Part shown: piece by piece, positions 8,582 through 18,070 of the stretch | How the letters are laid out: every line of letters starts with the position of its first letter | How positions within the stretch are numbered: the stretch's first letter is position 1 | Source of the DNA: Candidatus Melainabacteria bacterium | Lineage (GTDB): Bacteria; Cyanobacteriota; Vampirovibrionia; Obscuribacterales; Obscuribacteraceae | Length of the DNA stretch: 64,000 bases | NCBI GenBank assembly: GCA_016212515.1 | Contig: JACRFZ010000070.1 | Location: 47,550-111,549, forward strand | Direction of reading: 5' to 3' | Translations under genes and position numbers: made by a program | Notes under the pieces: generated by a model | What the model saw: only the letters and a program-made list of their open reading frames with translations | What the model was told of the DNA's origin: nothing | Database searches by the model: none

Positions 8582-11218
8582 TTAGGAGGCCGTCACCAGG
8601 CTGGCTGCTTTTTTGAAGACCAGTCCGTCGTCCTCTTCTTCCACCATAATCACGTCTCCGTCCGTGAATTCGCCTTCCAAAAGCTTTAAAGCCAATGGGT
8701 TTTCGATTTCTCTCTGGATGAGGCGACGCAAGGGGCGGGCGCCGTAGACCGGGTCGTAGCCGGTGTTGGCCAGCCATTCACGGGCTTCATCGGTGGGCTT
8801 CACTTCAATCTTGCGGTCGAGCAGGCGCTTGTTCAGGATATTGAGCTGAATGTCCACAATTTGCTTCAGTTCGGCCGCCGTCAGGGCGTGGAAGACTACG
8901 GTTTCGTCGATACGATTGAGAAACTCGGGACGGAAGTGCATTCTCAGGGCTTCCATCACTTTCTCGCGCATGGCGTCGTAGTGATCTTCGCCGTCTACGG
9001 CCGTCTGCATCTGGTAGTCGAGGATGTGCTGGCTGCCGATATTGGAGGTCATGATGATGACCGTATTCTTGAAGTCTACGGTGCGACCTTTGGAATCGGT
9101 CAGGTGACCTTCATCCAGCACTTGCAGCAAGATGTTGAAGACGTCGGTATGGGCTTTTTCCACTTCATCGAAGAGCACGCAACTGTAGGAGCGGCGTCTG
9201 ACCGCCTCAGTCAGTTGACCGCCGTCGTCGTGACCGATGTAGCCGGGGGGGGCTCCAATCAGTCGAGCAACGGTGTGCTTCTCCTGGTATTCCGACATAT
9301 CGATGCGCACGATGGCTTGTTCGTCATCGAAGAGAAATTCAGCCAGCGCTTTCGCCAGCTCGGTTTTACCTACCCCGGTGGGACCGAGGAAGAGGAAGGA
9401 GCCTATTGGTCGTTTGGGATCTTTCATGCCGGTGCGGGCACGGCGCACGGCGTTGGCAACTACTTCGATGGCTTCGTCCTGGCCGATTACGCGGTGGTGT
9501 AAGTGATCTTCCAGACGTAGCAACTTTTGCACTTCGCCTTCCAGCAATTTGGTTACCGGGATGCCGGTCCAACTGCCGATGATTTCAGCAATGTCTTCTT
9601 CGTCGATTTCTTCCTTTAAGAGTCTGGGACCCTTATGACCGCTTATTTGACCTTCCAGTTCTTTCAGTTGCTTCTCCAGTTCAATTAACTTACCGAACTT
9701 GAGTTCCGCTGCTTTCTGCAGATCAGTGGCTCTTTCCGCCTGTTCAATTTGCACCTTGGTGGTTTCGATATCGGCTTTGATGACCTGAATCTTGGAGATG
9801 CCTTCTTTCTCGGCCATCCAGCGTGCTCTTAAATTGTCAGACTCTTCCTTGAGGTTGGCCAGTTCTTTTTCCAACTTCTCCAGGCGCTCTCTGGAAGCCT
9901 GGTCTTTCTCCTTCTTGAGTGCTTCTCTTTCAATCTCAAGCTGAATTTTCCGTCTTTCCAGTTCGTCCAATACCGTCGGCATAGAGTCGATTTCTATGCG
10001 CATGCGGGCGGCCGCTTCATCAACCAGGTCGATGGCTTTGTCGGGCAGGGCACGGTCGGTGATATAGCGATCCGAAAGCACCGCTGCCGAGACCAGCGCG
10101 GCGTCTTTGATACGTACGCCGTGGTGTACTTCATAGCGTTCCTTGAGACCGCGCAGAATGGAGATAGTTTCCTCTACCGAAGGCTGGTCGACAAAAACGG
10201 TCTGGAAGCGGCGCTCCAGGGCCGGGTCTTTTTCCACATATTTACGGTATTCATCAAGGGTGGTGGCACCGATACAATGTAATTCACCCCTGGCCAGTGG
10301 CGGCTTCAGCAAGTTGCCTGCGTCCATGGAGCCTTCGCCGCCGGAGCCGGCGCCCACCACCGTGTGCAATTCGTCTATGAAGAGGAGGATTTCCCCTTCG
10401 GCGTCGGTGACTTCCTTTAGAACAGCCTTGAGGCGCTCTTCGAATTCACCGCGATATTTGGCACCGGCTACCAGTGAACCCATATCGAGCGCAATCAGTT
10501 TTTTGTCTTTCAAACCTTCCGGTACGTCGCCTTTGGTGATTCTGATGGCCAGACCTTCGGCTATGGCCGTTTTGCCGACGCCGGGCTCGCCCACCAGAAC
10601 GGGGTTGTTCTTGGTACGACGGCTCAGTACTTGCATAACCCGGCGAATTTCATCGTCCCGGCCGATCACGGGGTCGAGTTTGCCGCGAGCTGCCATTTCC
10701 GTAAGATCTTTACCGTAGCGCTCCAGGGCCTGATAGGTTCCTTCCGGATCCTGGCTGGTTACCTTTTGCTTGCCGCGAATTTCCGTCAGCACCTTTAAGA
10801 TGCGTTCGCGGGTCAAGCCGTTTTGTTTGAGGACTGTGCCGGCCTGACCTTTGCTTTCGTCGGAGAGGGCAAGCAAGAGGTGTTCGATGCTGATGAACTG
10901 GTCCTTAAGTCTTTCCGCTTCTTTCTCGGCCACTTCCAGGACTTGCATGAGCTTGGTAGATACATGAATCTCATCTTTGGCCACGGTTACCGAAGATGCT
11001 TTTGGCTGGTTCTGCAGATAACGAGTGATGTCGTCGATGATTTTCTGCGGTTTGACATCGAGCTTTTCGACAATTTTGGTTGCCAGACCGTCTTTCTGCT
11101 CCATTATTGAAAGCAAAAGGTGCTCCGGTGTTACCTGACTGTGAGCGAAACGCGAGAGCAGGTTGCGGCAGCCGGTCACTGCTTCCTGTGCTTTATTTGT
11201 AAATCGGTCCAGATTCAT
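8582..11218 (-). CDS. clpB: ATP-dependent chaperone ClpB
   Basis: An 878-residue Hsp100 disaggregase in its usual full-length form. The N-terminal Clp repeat domain begins [14 protein letters not shown]. The first AAA+ module has Walker A GEPGVGKT and pore-loop/Walker B segments (LLFIDELHT). A charged coiled-coil middle domain of about 120 residues ([20 protein letters not shown]) marks ClpB rather than ClpA or ClpC. The second AAA+ module has GPTGVGKT and [10 protein letters not shown]. ClpB works with DnaK/DnaJ to resolve aggregates in the cytoplasm. The C-terminus extends slightly to KAASLVTAS. The leader contains a palindrome at 11249-11266. No dnaK lies in the window, but a J-domain protein gene diverges from it. 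Confidence 0.97.
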   Translation of the reverse strand: MNLDRFTNKAQEAVTGCRNLLSRFAHSQVTPEHLLLSIMEQKDGLATKIVEKLDVKPQKIIDDITRYLQNQPKASSVTVAKDEIHVSTKLMQVLEVAEKEAERLKDQFISIEHLLLALSDESKGQAGTVLKQNGLTRERILKVLTEIRGKQKVTSQDPEGTYQALERYGKDLTEMAARGKLDPVIGRDDEIRRVMQVLSRRTKNNPVLVGEPGVGKTAIAEGLAIRITKGDVPEGLKDKKLIALDMGSLVAGAKYRGEFEERLKAVLKEVTDAEGEILLFIDELHTVVGAGSGGEGSMDAGNLLKPPLARGELHCIGATTLDEYRKYVEKDPALERRFQTVFVDQPSVEETISILRGLKERYEVHHGVRIKDAALVSAAVLSDRYITDRALPDKAIDLVDEAAARMRIEIDSMPTVLDELERRKIQLEIEREALKKEKDQASRERLEKLEKELANLKEESDNLRARWMAEKEGISKIQVIKADIETTKVQIEQAERATDLQKAAELKFGKLIELEKQLKELEGQISGHKGPRLLKEEIDEEDIAEIIGSWTGIPVTKLLEGEVQKLLRLEDHLHHRVIGQDEAIEVVANAVRRARTGMKDPKRPIGSFLFLGPTGVGKTELAKALAEFLFDDEQAIVRIDMSEYQEKHTVARLIGAPPGYIGHDDGGQLTEAVRRRSYSCVLFDEVEKAHTDVFNILLQVLDEGHLTDSKGRTVDFKNTVIIMTSNIGSQHILDYQMQTAVDGEDHYDAMREKVMEALRMHFRPEFLNRIDETVVFHALTAAELKQIVDIQLNILNKRLLDRKIEVKPTDEAREWLANTGYDPVYGARPLRRLIQREIENPLALKLLEGEFTDGDVIMVEEEDDGLVFKKAASLVTAS

Positions 11219-11538
11219 AAATACCTACCCCTGGTGCTTGGTTTTTCAATCTTGAGGTCTCAAGATGCGCCTCTATTTGAATTATGGTCAGGGTCTAAAG
11301 GCGTCCTTGAGAAATCCATAATTTCTTTATGAGTTTCAAAAAGGTTACTCTACCGGCTCAAAAATAGGGCTGTTTGACATCGCAAAACAGCCTTCCCTTG
11401 ATAACATCGTCCTTACTTTTTCGGCTTCCGCCCTTTTTGCCTGCTAATACTCAGGCAGATCGTGGGCTGTGGTGCTAATCTTGATTAGTAGGTCAGGCTG
11501 GTTCGATTTAGTATAGATATAGTAGAAAGCAAAGGCTG
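11219..11538. promoter_or_regulatory. Divergent clpB / J-domain gene control region
   Basis: This 320-base gap has no gene. On the clpB side there is a perfect palindrome, ATCTTGAG (11249-11256), two bases, CTCAAGAT (11259-11266), with another CTTGAG at 11306-11311; CTTGAG/CTCAAG are the half-sites known from HspR-associated HAIR elements, though HAIR arms are spaced further apart. In the middle GGCTGTTT (11368-11375) and AAACAGCC (11385-11392) form a hairpin. TTGACA at 11374-11379 with TTGATA at 11398-11403 (18-base spacing) is a plausible promoter toward the J-domain gene. The -10-like TATAGAT near 11513 is another possibility. Confidence 0.45.
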
Positions 11539-12243
11539 ATGCAGGAGTTCGAAGAGGATTATTACGCCACACTTGGGGTGGAAATAGACGCCAGCCAGGA
11601 GGAAATCCGCAGGGCTTATCTCGCACTGGCGAAAAAGCTCCATCCGGACCGTTTCCCCAATGATGCCGAGCAAAGGGCCATTGCCCAGAAGGAATTTGCC
11701 AAGGTTACCCGGGCCCACGATGTCATAGGAGACAGCGAGCGGCGCGGCGAATACGATGCCTTGCGCTCTCTGGCCAAGAGGCGTTCCGAGATCGTCTCCA
11801 CGGGCTCTTTCGTAGTCAGCTCCATTATTCCCGATGAGGAAAGGCTGCACTTGAATGAGAGTGAGGGCGGCGAGACTAAACCGGGCGACGACCATATTAA
11901 TGTTAAGTGGGCCAACAAGCATTTAATGCGCGCCGATGAACTGCTCAAGAAGAAACGTTTTTCCGAAGCCGAAACGGCTATGAAGGAAGCAATTCGGCTG
12001 GTTCCCAACGATCCCCGCTACCATAACAAGCTGGCTGAGGTTTATCTTGTCAGAGGCTGGAAGACCCTGGCTATGACGGAAGTGCAGACGGCTTTGCGGC
12101 TGGATGGAACTAATCCGGAAGCCCGTAGTCTAGAAGTACAGCTCAAGTCGCTAATGAAGGATAACACCGCCAAGGGCACGGCGGAAGGCAAGAAAAAGGG
12201 TCTCATGCAGCAGATAAAGGAAATCCTCAACAAGAAGATTTGA
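11539..12243 (+). CDS. J-domain protein with TPR-like C-terminus
   Basis: Residues 5-70 form a DnaJ domain: DYYATLGVEIDASQEEIRRA, then the HPD motif at 35-37 needed to stimulate Hsp70 ATPase, then EFAKVTRAHDVIGD and RRGEYDAL. There is no Gly/Phe region or zinc domain, so it is not DnaJ itself. Residues about 130-205 form a pair of TPR-like repeats (RADELLKKKRFSEAETAMKE; DPRYHNKLAEVYLVRG). The C-terminus is lysine-rich. The protein probably recruits an Hsp70 to a TPR-bound client. It diverges from clpB, which works with Hsp70, so shared stress regulation is plausible. The next gene starts 13 bases after the stop. Confidence 0.9.
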   Translation: MQEFEEDYYATLGVEIDASQEEIRRAYLALAKKLHPDRFPNDAEQRAIAQKEFAKVTRAHDVIGDSERRGEYDALRSLAKRRSEIVSTGSFVVSSIIPDEERLHLNESEGGETKPGDDHINVKWANKHLMRADELLKKKRFSEAETAMKEAIRLVPNDPRYHNKLAEVYLVRGWKTLAMTEVQTALRLDGTNPEARSLEVQLKSLMKDNTAKGTAEGKKKGLMQQIKEILNKKI

Positions 12244-12256
12244 GGAGTGATGGGTT

Positions 12257-13543
12257 TTGAATTTCCAGGGCAGCCACAGTATTAGAGTCAGAGCCGCAGG
12301 CTTCCTTATATTGTTATGCCTGTTTGCAAATGGCGGCAGCGGTTCGGTGCAGGCTTCCGAGAATGCCCGCTCGAAATCCTCCCTTGATCTGGAATTGCCT
12401 GATGAGCCGCCTCTGGAGATGGAAGACGCCGCCAGCGCTTCCGATAGTTCCGCCGGTAGTGGCGCTAACTTTACGGTGCCAAGCGCTGACTTGTTAGCCG
12501 GTGCCGCCGGTACCACGGGTAGTGCCGATTTCGGCAAGAGACCGGTACTGAAAGGTAGCATATCCGGCGGCAATAAAGCCGGCGCGCCCTCCCCGCTGCT
12601 TTCCGGCAGTTTGCAGATGGTGCCGAAAGGTACCACCGTCGATCTCACTTTGCAATGCCATTTGAATTCCGAACTTTCCCAGAAGGGGCAGGAAGTGTTT
12701 GCTCGCATTTCCCGAGATGTGACCGCCGAAGACGGAAGCAAGGTGGTTTTGCCGGGCAAGTGGGTGGCCCATGGCTATGTCACCCGGGTGGATAAGCAGA
12801 AGCATAACGGTCGCGACGGCTTCGTGGAAGTGAAGTTCGATCGCATCATCAGCCCCGACGGAGAATGGGAAGTGCCGTTTGAGACCAGTTTCTCCACCAA
12901 AGATAACGAACTCAAGTCGGCCGCCAAGGTTTTATTCCGTGATACTAAATTTGCCACCATCGGCGCGCTGGCTGGTTCAATCCTATCAGTGCAGATGACG
13001 GGTTTACCCGTGGCGATCAGTACCTATGGCATTTCTGTTGGTATTGGTGGTGGTGTCGGAGCTACTTATGGTCTGGTTTGCGCCATGGCTCGCAAGGGCA
13101 AAATATGTTCAGTCTACCCGGGTGACCATGTGCAGCTTAAGCTTTCCGAACCCTTGAGTTTGCCAGGTTTTAATCCTCTCGCTCTTGATTCGGCTAAGAA
13201 CAGCTCTCATCTGCCTGGCTTTTCCCTGGCCGTCACTGATTTCAAATTTGAGAAAGACCCCGTCTCTCAAGATAAAAGGGGGCAGGTGCTGAGGCTCTGG
13301 CTTACGGCCGAAAATCGCAGCCGGCGCAGCCTCAATTTGAGAAATCTGCGTGTAGTCTCGGAGATGGATGATATATACGCTCCCCATCTGTCGGCAGCCA
13401 TGATGCGCTTCCAGGAACTCGCTCCGGGGGGACGGCAATCTCTGGTTCTGCCCTTTTCCGTGGACTCTAAAAAGCACAAATACTCCCTGGTGCTCCTTAA
13501 GGATGCTTCCGGCGCCGAGCTGGCCAGAGCTCCCATAAATTGA
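12257..13543 (+). CDS. Secreted hypothetical protein with TrbI/VirB10-like beta region
   Basis: Start is TTG at 12257 with GGAG nine bases upstream. Residues about 10-30 form a signal peptide (FLILLCLFANGGSGSVQASE). A low-complexity Ser/Ala/Asp region follows to about residue 115. Residues 118-200 (GTTVDLTLQCHLNSEL ... DGSKVVLPGKWVAHGYV) recall the repeated beta pattern of TrbI/VirB10-like channel proteins, in which a default value is limited by lPkGs-type turns; the similarity is by eye. A glycine-rich hydrophobic stretch (GISVGIGGGVGATYGLV) lies near 260. The C-terminal ~110 residues look like an Ig-type beta domain. It is in a probable operon with the J-domain gene. Function unknown. Confidence 0.7.
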   Translation: MNFQGSHSIRVRAAGFLILLCLFANGGSGSVQASENARSKSSLDLELPDEPPLEMEDAASASDSSAGSGANFTVPSADLLAGAAGTTGSADFGKRPVLKGSISGGNKAGAPSPLLSGSLQMVPKGTTVDLTLQCHLNSELSQKGQEVFARISRDVTAEDGSKVVLPGKWVAHGYVTRVDKQKHNGRDGFVEVKFDRIISPDGEWEVPFETSFSTKDNELKSAAKVLFRDTKFATIGALAGSILSVQMTGLPVAISTYGISVGIGGGVGATYGLVCAMARKGKICSVYPGDHVQLKLSEPLSLPGFNPLALDSAKNSSHLPGFSLAVTDFKFEKDPVSQDKRGQVLRLWLTAENRSRRSLNLRNLRVVSEMDDIYAPHLSAAMMRFQELAPGGRQSLVLPFSVDSKKHKYSLVLLKDASGAELARAPIN

Positions 13544-13625
13544 GCTCCTATTCGGGATCTATATGTAACCAGGTAATAAATCTCATTTTTCCCTTAAATT
13601 TTGCGGGTTTCCCCACTGAGATTAT

Positions 13626-13653
13626 TTGCAGAAAGACTAATTGCAGCTAATAT
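13626..13653 (+). promoter_or_regulatory. Candidate promoter for the diguanylate cyclase gene
   Basis: TTGCAG (13626-13631) and TAATAT (13648-13653) are separated by 16 bases, a fair match to a housekeeping sigma promoter. It would give a leader of about 150 bases before the ATG at 13814, whose ribosome site is the GGGGGGAC just upstream. Confidence 0.35.
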
Positions 13654-13813
13654 GGACCTGTACTTAAGACTTGATCATGTTGAGAGAGATAAAGCGCTCA
13701 AAGACACCTGTTGGATATAAAAGCAATATGGTTGTTATATTCGAGACGCTTCCTTCTTTCTTGCACATCCAGTTGAAAAATCCCGGGAGCTGTTAATCCC
13801 GCTAGGGGGGACG

Positions 13814-14524
13814 ATGAAGGCGCGAATCCAGGAAATGCTACAGACCTTTCACAGCAATGGACAGGCTGCTCATCGTCCGGCCGATCCGGCCCAGGGGGCA
13901 CGGCGCACTGCCGGTGCAACCGGACAACCGGTGCCCTACGAAAAGCTCTTGCGCGAGAAAGACCGCGAAATTGATCGCCTTCGCCATCAGCTTGCCAATG
14001 CCGAGGCTCGCCTGCAAGAGCTGATGGGGCAAGATGTCCTGACCAGTTTGCCCAATCGTCATGTCTTCAAGGAGCACCTCACCCATTCCCTCAAGCGGGC
14101 TCTTAGACTGGGTTATTCCCTTTCTCTCATGCTCATCGATATAGACCATCTGCGGGAAATCAATCTCAAATACGGTCACGAAGTCGGTGATCAGGTGCTG
14201 GTGGAAGTGGCAAAGATTCTTCGCAGTTCCGTGCGTGAGATCGATATGCCGGCGCGCTGGGGCGGTGAAGAGTTGGTGACCGTCTTGCATGAAACCGATG
14301 CCGAGGGCGCCTCGGTGGTGGCAGAGCGGGTGCGTCGCCGCATCTCGATGCTCGAGATTCTTGAACCCAAGTCCGGCAAACCTATAAAAATCACGGCTTC
14401 CCTGGCCGTTGCCTGCTATCCGCAGCATTCTAATGAGCCCCAGGGGTTACTTGAAGCTGCATCCGAGGCCCTTATTCAGGCCAAAGAAGACGGCTGCAAC
14501 AGAGTCCTGATTGCCAATAAATGA
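13814..14524 (+). CDS. Diguanylate cyclase (GGDEF domain)
   Basis: A soluble 236-residue protein. Residues 40-72 form a coiled coil (EKLLREKDREIDRLRHQL), the usual dimerising element ahead of this domain. The GGDEF domain spans about 73-235: DVLTSLPNRHVF is the typical start, GGEEL at 150-154 the active-site signature, and RxxD (REID, 141-144) is the product-inhibition I-site at the correct five-residue distance. It should therefore make cyclic di-GMP from two GTP and be feedback inhibited. There is no sensor domain, so control must come from partners or expression. A response regulator follows 28 bases downstream and may act in the same pathway. Confidence 0.93.
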   Translation: MKARIQEMLQTFHSNGQAAHRPADPAQGARRTAGATGQPVPYEKLLREKDREIDRLRHQLANAEARLQELMGQDVLTSLPNRHVFKEHLTHSLKRALRLGYSLSLMLIDIDHLREINLKYGHEVGDQVLVEVAKILRSSVREIDMPARWGGEELVTVLHETDAEGASVVAERVRRRISMLEILEPKSGKPIKITASLAVACYPQHSNEPQGLLEAASEALIQAKEDGCNRVLIANK

Positions 14525-14552
14525 TCTTCGCTAATTTGAAAGCCCACCGGAA

Positions 14553-15143
14553 ATGATCCGACTGATGATCGTCGATGACCACGCACCCACTCGGGAGCAA
14601 GTGGCAGCCCAGCTTACGACGGGCGGACTTATGAAAGTTGTAGCCGAGGCCGAGACCTCTCATGAAGCCTGGCTGACGGCTTCTAAGATATTGCCCGACA
14701 TTGTCTTGCTCGACCTGCATCTGCCCGGTCTTTATAGTACCGTTGAGCTTTTGAAACGTTTCAGTCAGTTGAAGCGTACTAAAGTAGCTATTTTTGCCGG
14801 TCAAAGCAAGGCCAGTGAAGTGCAAGACTTGCTGGAAGCCGGTGCCAGCGCCTATGTCCTCAAGGAAGATCCGCCCGCCTTGATCAAGATGGCACTGCTT
14901 ATGGTTTCGAAGGGCTCTAAGTCGGTAATTTCACCCAGTTTGCCCCGTCATCTAACGCGTCTGACGGCTCAGGAAAGGACAATTTTGCGCTACCTGACCA
15001 TGCGCGGCAAATTGTCTACGGCAGCAGAACGGATGGGTCTGTCGCAGGCCGAGCTGGATGATCTGCTCAACCATCTGGTGGAAAAACTGGAGCTGGAATC
15101 ACCGGAGAAATTATTGCGCTGGGCTCGCAAACACGGCTTCTAG
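14553..15143 (+). CDS. NarL/LuxR-type response regulator with unusual output helices
   Basis: Residues 1-120 are a receiver domain: MIVDDH supplies the acidic pair, LLDLHLP the phosphorylated Asp (about residue 51), and VLKED the conserved Lys. Residues about 138-196 resemble a LuxR-type helix-turn-helix starting LTAQERTILRYLTMRGKLSTAAERMGLSQ, but the recognition helix AELDDLLNHLVEKLEL departs from the usual VKTHVxxIxxKLGV pattern, so DNA binding is less certain. No histidine kinase lies beside it; the neighbour is the diguanylate cyclase. It overlaps the converging membrane-protein gene by four bases at its stop. Confidence 0.85.
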   Translation: MIRLMIVDDHAPTREQVAAQLTTGGLMKVVAEAETSHEAWLTASKILPDIVLLDLHLPGLYSTVELLKRFSQLKRTKVAIFAGQSKASEVQDLLEAGASAYVLKEDPPALIKMALLMVSKGSKSVISPSLPRHLTRLTAQERTILRYLTMRGKLSTAAERMGLSQAELDDLLNHLVEKLELESPEKLLRWARKHGF

Positions 15144-15862
15144 GGCAGCTTGGGCAGAACGTCCAGGCTGACCACCAGTAAACCGATAAAACTGGCTCCC
15201 AGTACTATCAGCAAGATTTCCAGGGGATTGAAAGCCTGTCTCACCAATAGCTTATCGGCTTCGTAAACTTTCCAGTATTGATTGAGCCAGCTTTGAGCCA
15301 CGGACAGGAAGAGGCTGGTGACTGCAAAGTAGGTGATCAGCTTGTATTGCACGGCCAGAAAGGGCAGTTTCAGCAAGAGCACGCTGGCACCGAAACCCAG
15401 GGAGAGTGCAAAGGCCAGAAAGCGACTGTTTTCCCTGATCTCTTTCCGCCCCGGTTGCAGCAAGCAAAACTGATTGACCAGGCGCATCAAAGCCAGAAGA
15501 TTGACCATGGGAATGGCGAACAGGAGGGTGTACATGCCCACGGGCCACTTATGCATGGCCAGGAAGACTTCTTTGCTGCCATCTCGGGAAAGGCGGCTCA
15601 GTGCTGTCCGGGCCTCATTGCGCAATTCATCCATGACCGCCCGGTCTGACTCGCTCTCATTGGTGTTCGGAGCAACGGCACCGGGATTTTCTACTTCCAA
15701 GGCAATCTGGGCTGCTGTTTTAAGCTGGCTGAGGGTTTTGTAGAACCAGTAAAGGTTGTATATGCCAAGTGTAACTACGGAGAGCACCACAATGTGCCAG
15801 GCGGGAATCTGTCTAGAATCTCTCTCCGCTTGCTTGGGCGCTGTCTTTACTTCCTTTACCAC
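15140..15862 (-). CDS. Multi-pass membrane protein with DUF4234-like start
   Basis: The start is GTG at 15862. After a short charged segment the protein has a helix with the pattern IVVLSVVTLGIYNLYWFYKT, typical of DUF4234 proteins. Further membrane helices occur near residues 105-130, 145-170, 172-195 and 213-235, giving about five in total. A hydrophilic charged stretch (residues 50-95) separates the first and second helices. Function unknown. It converges on the response regulator gene with a four-base overlap, and its start lies about 85 bases from the ssb promoter region on the other strand. Confidence 0.7.
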   Translation of the reverse strand: MVKEVKTAPKQAERDSRQIPAWHIVVLSVVTLGIYNLYWFYKTLSQLKTAAQIALEVENPGAVAPNTNESESDRAVMDELRNEARTALSRLSRDGSKEVFLAMHKWPVGMYTLLFAIPMVNLLALMRLVNQFCLLQPGRKEIRENSRFLAFALSLGFGASVLLLKLPFLAVQYKLITYFAVTSLFLSVAQSWLNQYWKVYEADKLLVRQAFNPLEILLIVLGASFIGLLVVSLDVLPKLP

Positions 15863-15948
15863 TTGATGACCTGCTCGTTATTCTTTGCTGATTCTTGCAT
15901 AAAGGGCAGAAGAAATTTACCGAAGTTTGTGATCCTTGCACAACTTTA

Positions 15949-15976
15949 TTGCTAATCTTAAGGGGCTTTATATATG
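15949..15976 (+). promoter_or_regulatory. Candidate ssb promoter
   Basis: TTGCTA (15949-15954) and TATATG (15971-15976), 16 bases apart, fit a housekeeping-type promoter. Transcription would start near 15983, leaving a leader of about 30 bases with AGGAG at 15998-16002 before the ssb ATG. Confidence 0.4.
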
Positions 15977-16014
15977 CATCTAGAAAGTGCGTTTTCCAGG
16001 AGTTTTTTGGAACT

Positions 16015-16368
16015 ATGGTCAATTCTGTAATACTCGTAGGCAGAGCCGGACGCGACCCGGAAATGCGCTACTTTGAGTCTGGTCGGGTCAAGACAACCTT
16101 TTCAATTGCCGTAAACAGACCCACCAAGGAAAAAGAAACCGATTGGTTTGATATTGAAATCTGGGGACGCCAGGCTGAAATTGCCGGTGAATACGTTCGC
16201 AAAGGCTCCCTGATTGGGGTTGAGGGTCGTCTCGATTTCAATCGCTGGACCGACGACGGCGGCAATAAGAACGTCAAACCCATTGTCCATGCTCAGAATC
16301 TGCGCCTCCTGGGCAGCAAGCGTGAGAACAGCGGCGGCGGCGACTCTTTTGAAAGTGACTTTCGCTAA
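16015..16368 (+). CDS. ssb: Single-stranded DNA-binding protein
   Basis: ATG at 16015, preceded by AGGAG, starts the protein at MVNSVILVGRAGRDPEMRY, the standard SSB N-terminus; the longer frame from 15895 has no family support. The OB fold runs to about residue 100 (TFSIAVNR, DWFDIEIWGRQAEIAGEYVRKGSLIGV split in the family pattern, GRLDFNRW). The protein binds single-stranded DNA in replication and repair. It is short (117 aa) and its C-terminal end is SFESDFR, not the acidic DDDIPF-type tip that recruits partner proteins. It may be an additional SSB or use a different partner code. No primosomal or rpsR/rpsF neighbours are present. Confidence 0.92.
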   Translation: MVNSVILVGRAGRDPEMRYFESGRVKTTFSIAVNRPTKEKETDWFDIEIWGRQAEIAGEYVRKGSLIGVEGRLDFNRWTDDGGNKNVKPIVHAQNLRLLGSKRENSGGGDSFESDFR

Positions 16369-16393
16369 GGCGGATAGGCTAGCCCCTGCATAA

Positions 16394-18058
16394 GTGGAAA
16401 AAACAGGTCCTACAACTGCCCAACTTGTAGACTACCTTGTTGTGGTCGTCTACTTCGTTTTCGTGCTCGGGGTGGGCTTCAAGCTTAAGAAGAACATGCA
16501 CACGGCGGAAGACTTTCTTCTAGCCGGGCATAATTGCGGGCAGGAAGGCAAGAGCAGTATCAGTATTCCCACCTGGGTTACCGGTCTGGCCTTCCTTTCG
16601 GCAAATCTGGGCGCCATTGAAGTGATGGGCATGGCTGCCAATGCCGCCCAGTACGGGGTGATGACTGCTCATTTTTACTGGCTGGGAGCGATTCCGGCCA
16701 TGGTCTTTCTGGCAGTCTTTATGATGCCCTTCTACTATAAGAGCAAGATTCGCTCTGTACCTGAGTATTTGCGCAAGCGCTTCAACGAGCCCACAAGAGC
16801 CTTCAATGCCTTCTCCTTTGCCATCATGACCGTGCTCATGTCGGGCATGAATCTTTATGCCATGGCTATTGTCTTTCAAATGGTTTTGGGCTGGCCCATT
16901 CATGCTTCCATCTGGCTGGCCGCCGTCGTGGTTCTGGCTTACACCATCACGGGCGGGCTTACTTCTTCGATTTACAACGAAGTGATGCAGTTCTTTCTAA
17001 TTGTTTTTGGACTCTTGCCGCTTTCAATCATGGGTGCCTTGCGATTCGGATCCTGGGAAGCCATTACCGATGCCCTCAAGGCGCCTGGTATGTCACACCT
17101 CTGGATGGAAGTAGCCAGCGGCTCCAATCCCATGGGGACAGATATGCTTGGACTGGTGATGGGTCTGGGCTTTGTCTTATCCTTCGGCTACTGGTGCACT
17201 GATTTTCTTGTCATCCAGAGAGCTATGGCCGCTAAGGACTTGCACGGGGCGCAGCTCACGCCAATTGTGGCTGCTTTTCCCAAGATCCTCTTTCCGGTGC
17301 TGACCGTCTTCCCGGGCCTGCTGGCCATTATCGCCATGCCGCAGTTAGGTAGTAATAATGCCGGTCTCTCTTATAACAACGCCATTCCCTACTTGATGGC
17401 GGCAATTTACCCAAACGGTATGTTCGGGCTGGGAATGACCGCTCTTTTAGCCAGCTTCATGTCCGGTATGGCCGGCAATGTGACCGCCTTCAACACTGTC
17501 TGGACTTACGATATATACCAGACTTACCTGGCTAAGAATAAGTCTGACGCGCACTATCTCTGGGTGGGTCGGGCTGCCACCGCCATTGGTATCGTCATTT
17601 CTGTCGGTACCGCCTATCTTGTTATGGGCTTCCCATCCATCATGGACTACATGCAAACGGTGTTCTCCTTTTTCAACGCACCACTTTTTGCTACCTTCCT
17701 GCTGGGAATGTTCTTCAAGCGCACCTCTCCCTGGGGGGCCTTCTGGGGGCTGGTGGCCGGCACCGGCGCCGCCGTCATTCATTATGTGCTTTGCGAGCAG
17801 GGCAAGTTGGTTTATTCCACCGCCATGGCCGGCAATTTCCACCGCTCCGTGGCGGCCTGGACCGTCTGCTTCGTTGTCACCTTGATGATTTCCTACCTGA
17901 CCAAGCCCAAAGATGTTTCCGAACTAAAAGGACTGGTCTGGGGTGTGGGCATAGAGGATGGCGACGACCTCAAGAAACCGCCTTTCCTGCTTCGCCCCGG
18001 CGTGCTCGGCTGTATTCTGCTTCTGGTAACAGTTGTCCTCAATCTGATTTTCTATTAG
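16394..18058 (+). CDS. Sodium:solute symporter (SSS family)
   Basis: The start is GTG at 16394; no strong ribosome site is visible, and the gap after ssb is 25 bases. The 554-residue protein has about 14 membrane helices and the SSS signature order: YLVVVVYFVFVLGVGF as first helix, SxxxxWVTGLAFLSANLGAIE as the unwound TM1-type element, a Y-type motif VPEYLRKRFN, and GGLTSSIYNEVMQFF in the middle. It should import a small solute using the sodium gradient. Sugars and related compounds are typical for the vSGLT-like branch it resembles, but the substrate cannot be set. The small membrane protein gene 12 bases downstream is likely its partner. Confidence 0.92.
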   Translation: MEKTGPTTAQLVDYLVVVVYFVFVLGVGFKLKKNMHTAEDFLLAGHNCGQEGKSSISIPTWVTGLAFLSANLGAIEVMGMAANAAQYGVMTAHFYWLGAIPAMVFLAVFMMPFYYKSKIRSVPEYLRKRFNEPTRAFNAFSFAIMTVLMSGMNLYAMAIVFQMVLGWPIHASIWLAAVVVLAYTITGGLTSSIYNEVMQFFLIVFGLLPLSIMGALRFGSWEAITDALKAPGMSHLWMEVASGSNPMGTDMLGLVMGLGFVLSFGYWCTDFLVIQRAMAAKDLHGAQLTPIVAAFPKILFPVLTVFPGLLAIIAMPQLGSNNAGLSYNNAIPYLMAAIYPNGMFGLGMTALLASFMSGMAGNVTAFNTVWTYDIYQTYLAKNKSDAHYLWVGRAATAIGIVISVGTAYLVMGFPSIMDYMQTVFSFFNAPLFATFLLGMFFKRTSPWGAFWGLVAGTGAAVIHYVLCEQGKLVYSTAMAGNFHRSVAAWTVCFVVTLMISYLTKPKDVSELKGLVWGVGIEDGDDLKKPPFLLRPGVLGCILLLVTVVLNLIFY

Positions 18059-18070
18059 GGAGGAGAAGAC

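Noticed and set aside
13678..13797. A 39-codon frame in the 13544-13813 gap
   Set aside because: There is no ribosome site before its ATG and it sits inside a promoter-like leader.
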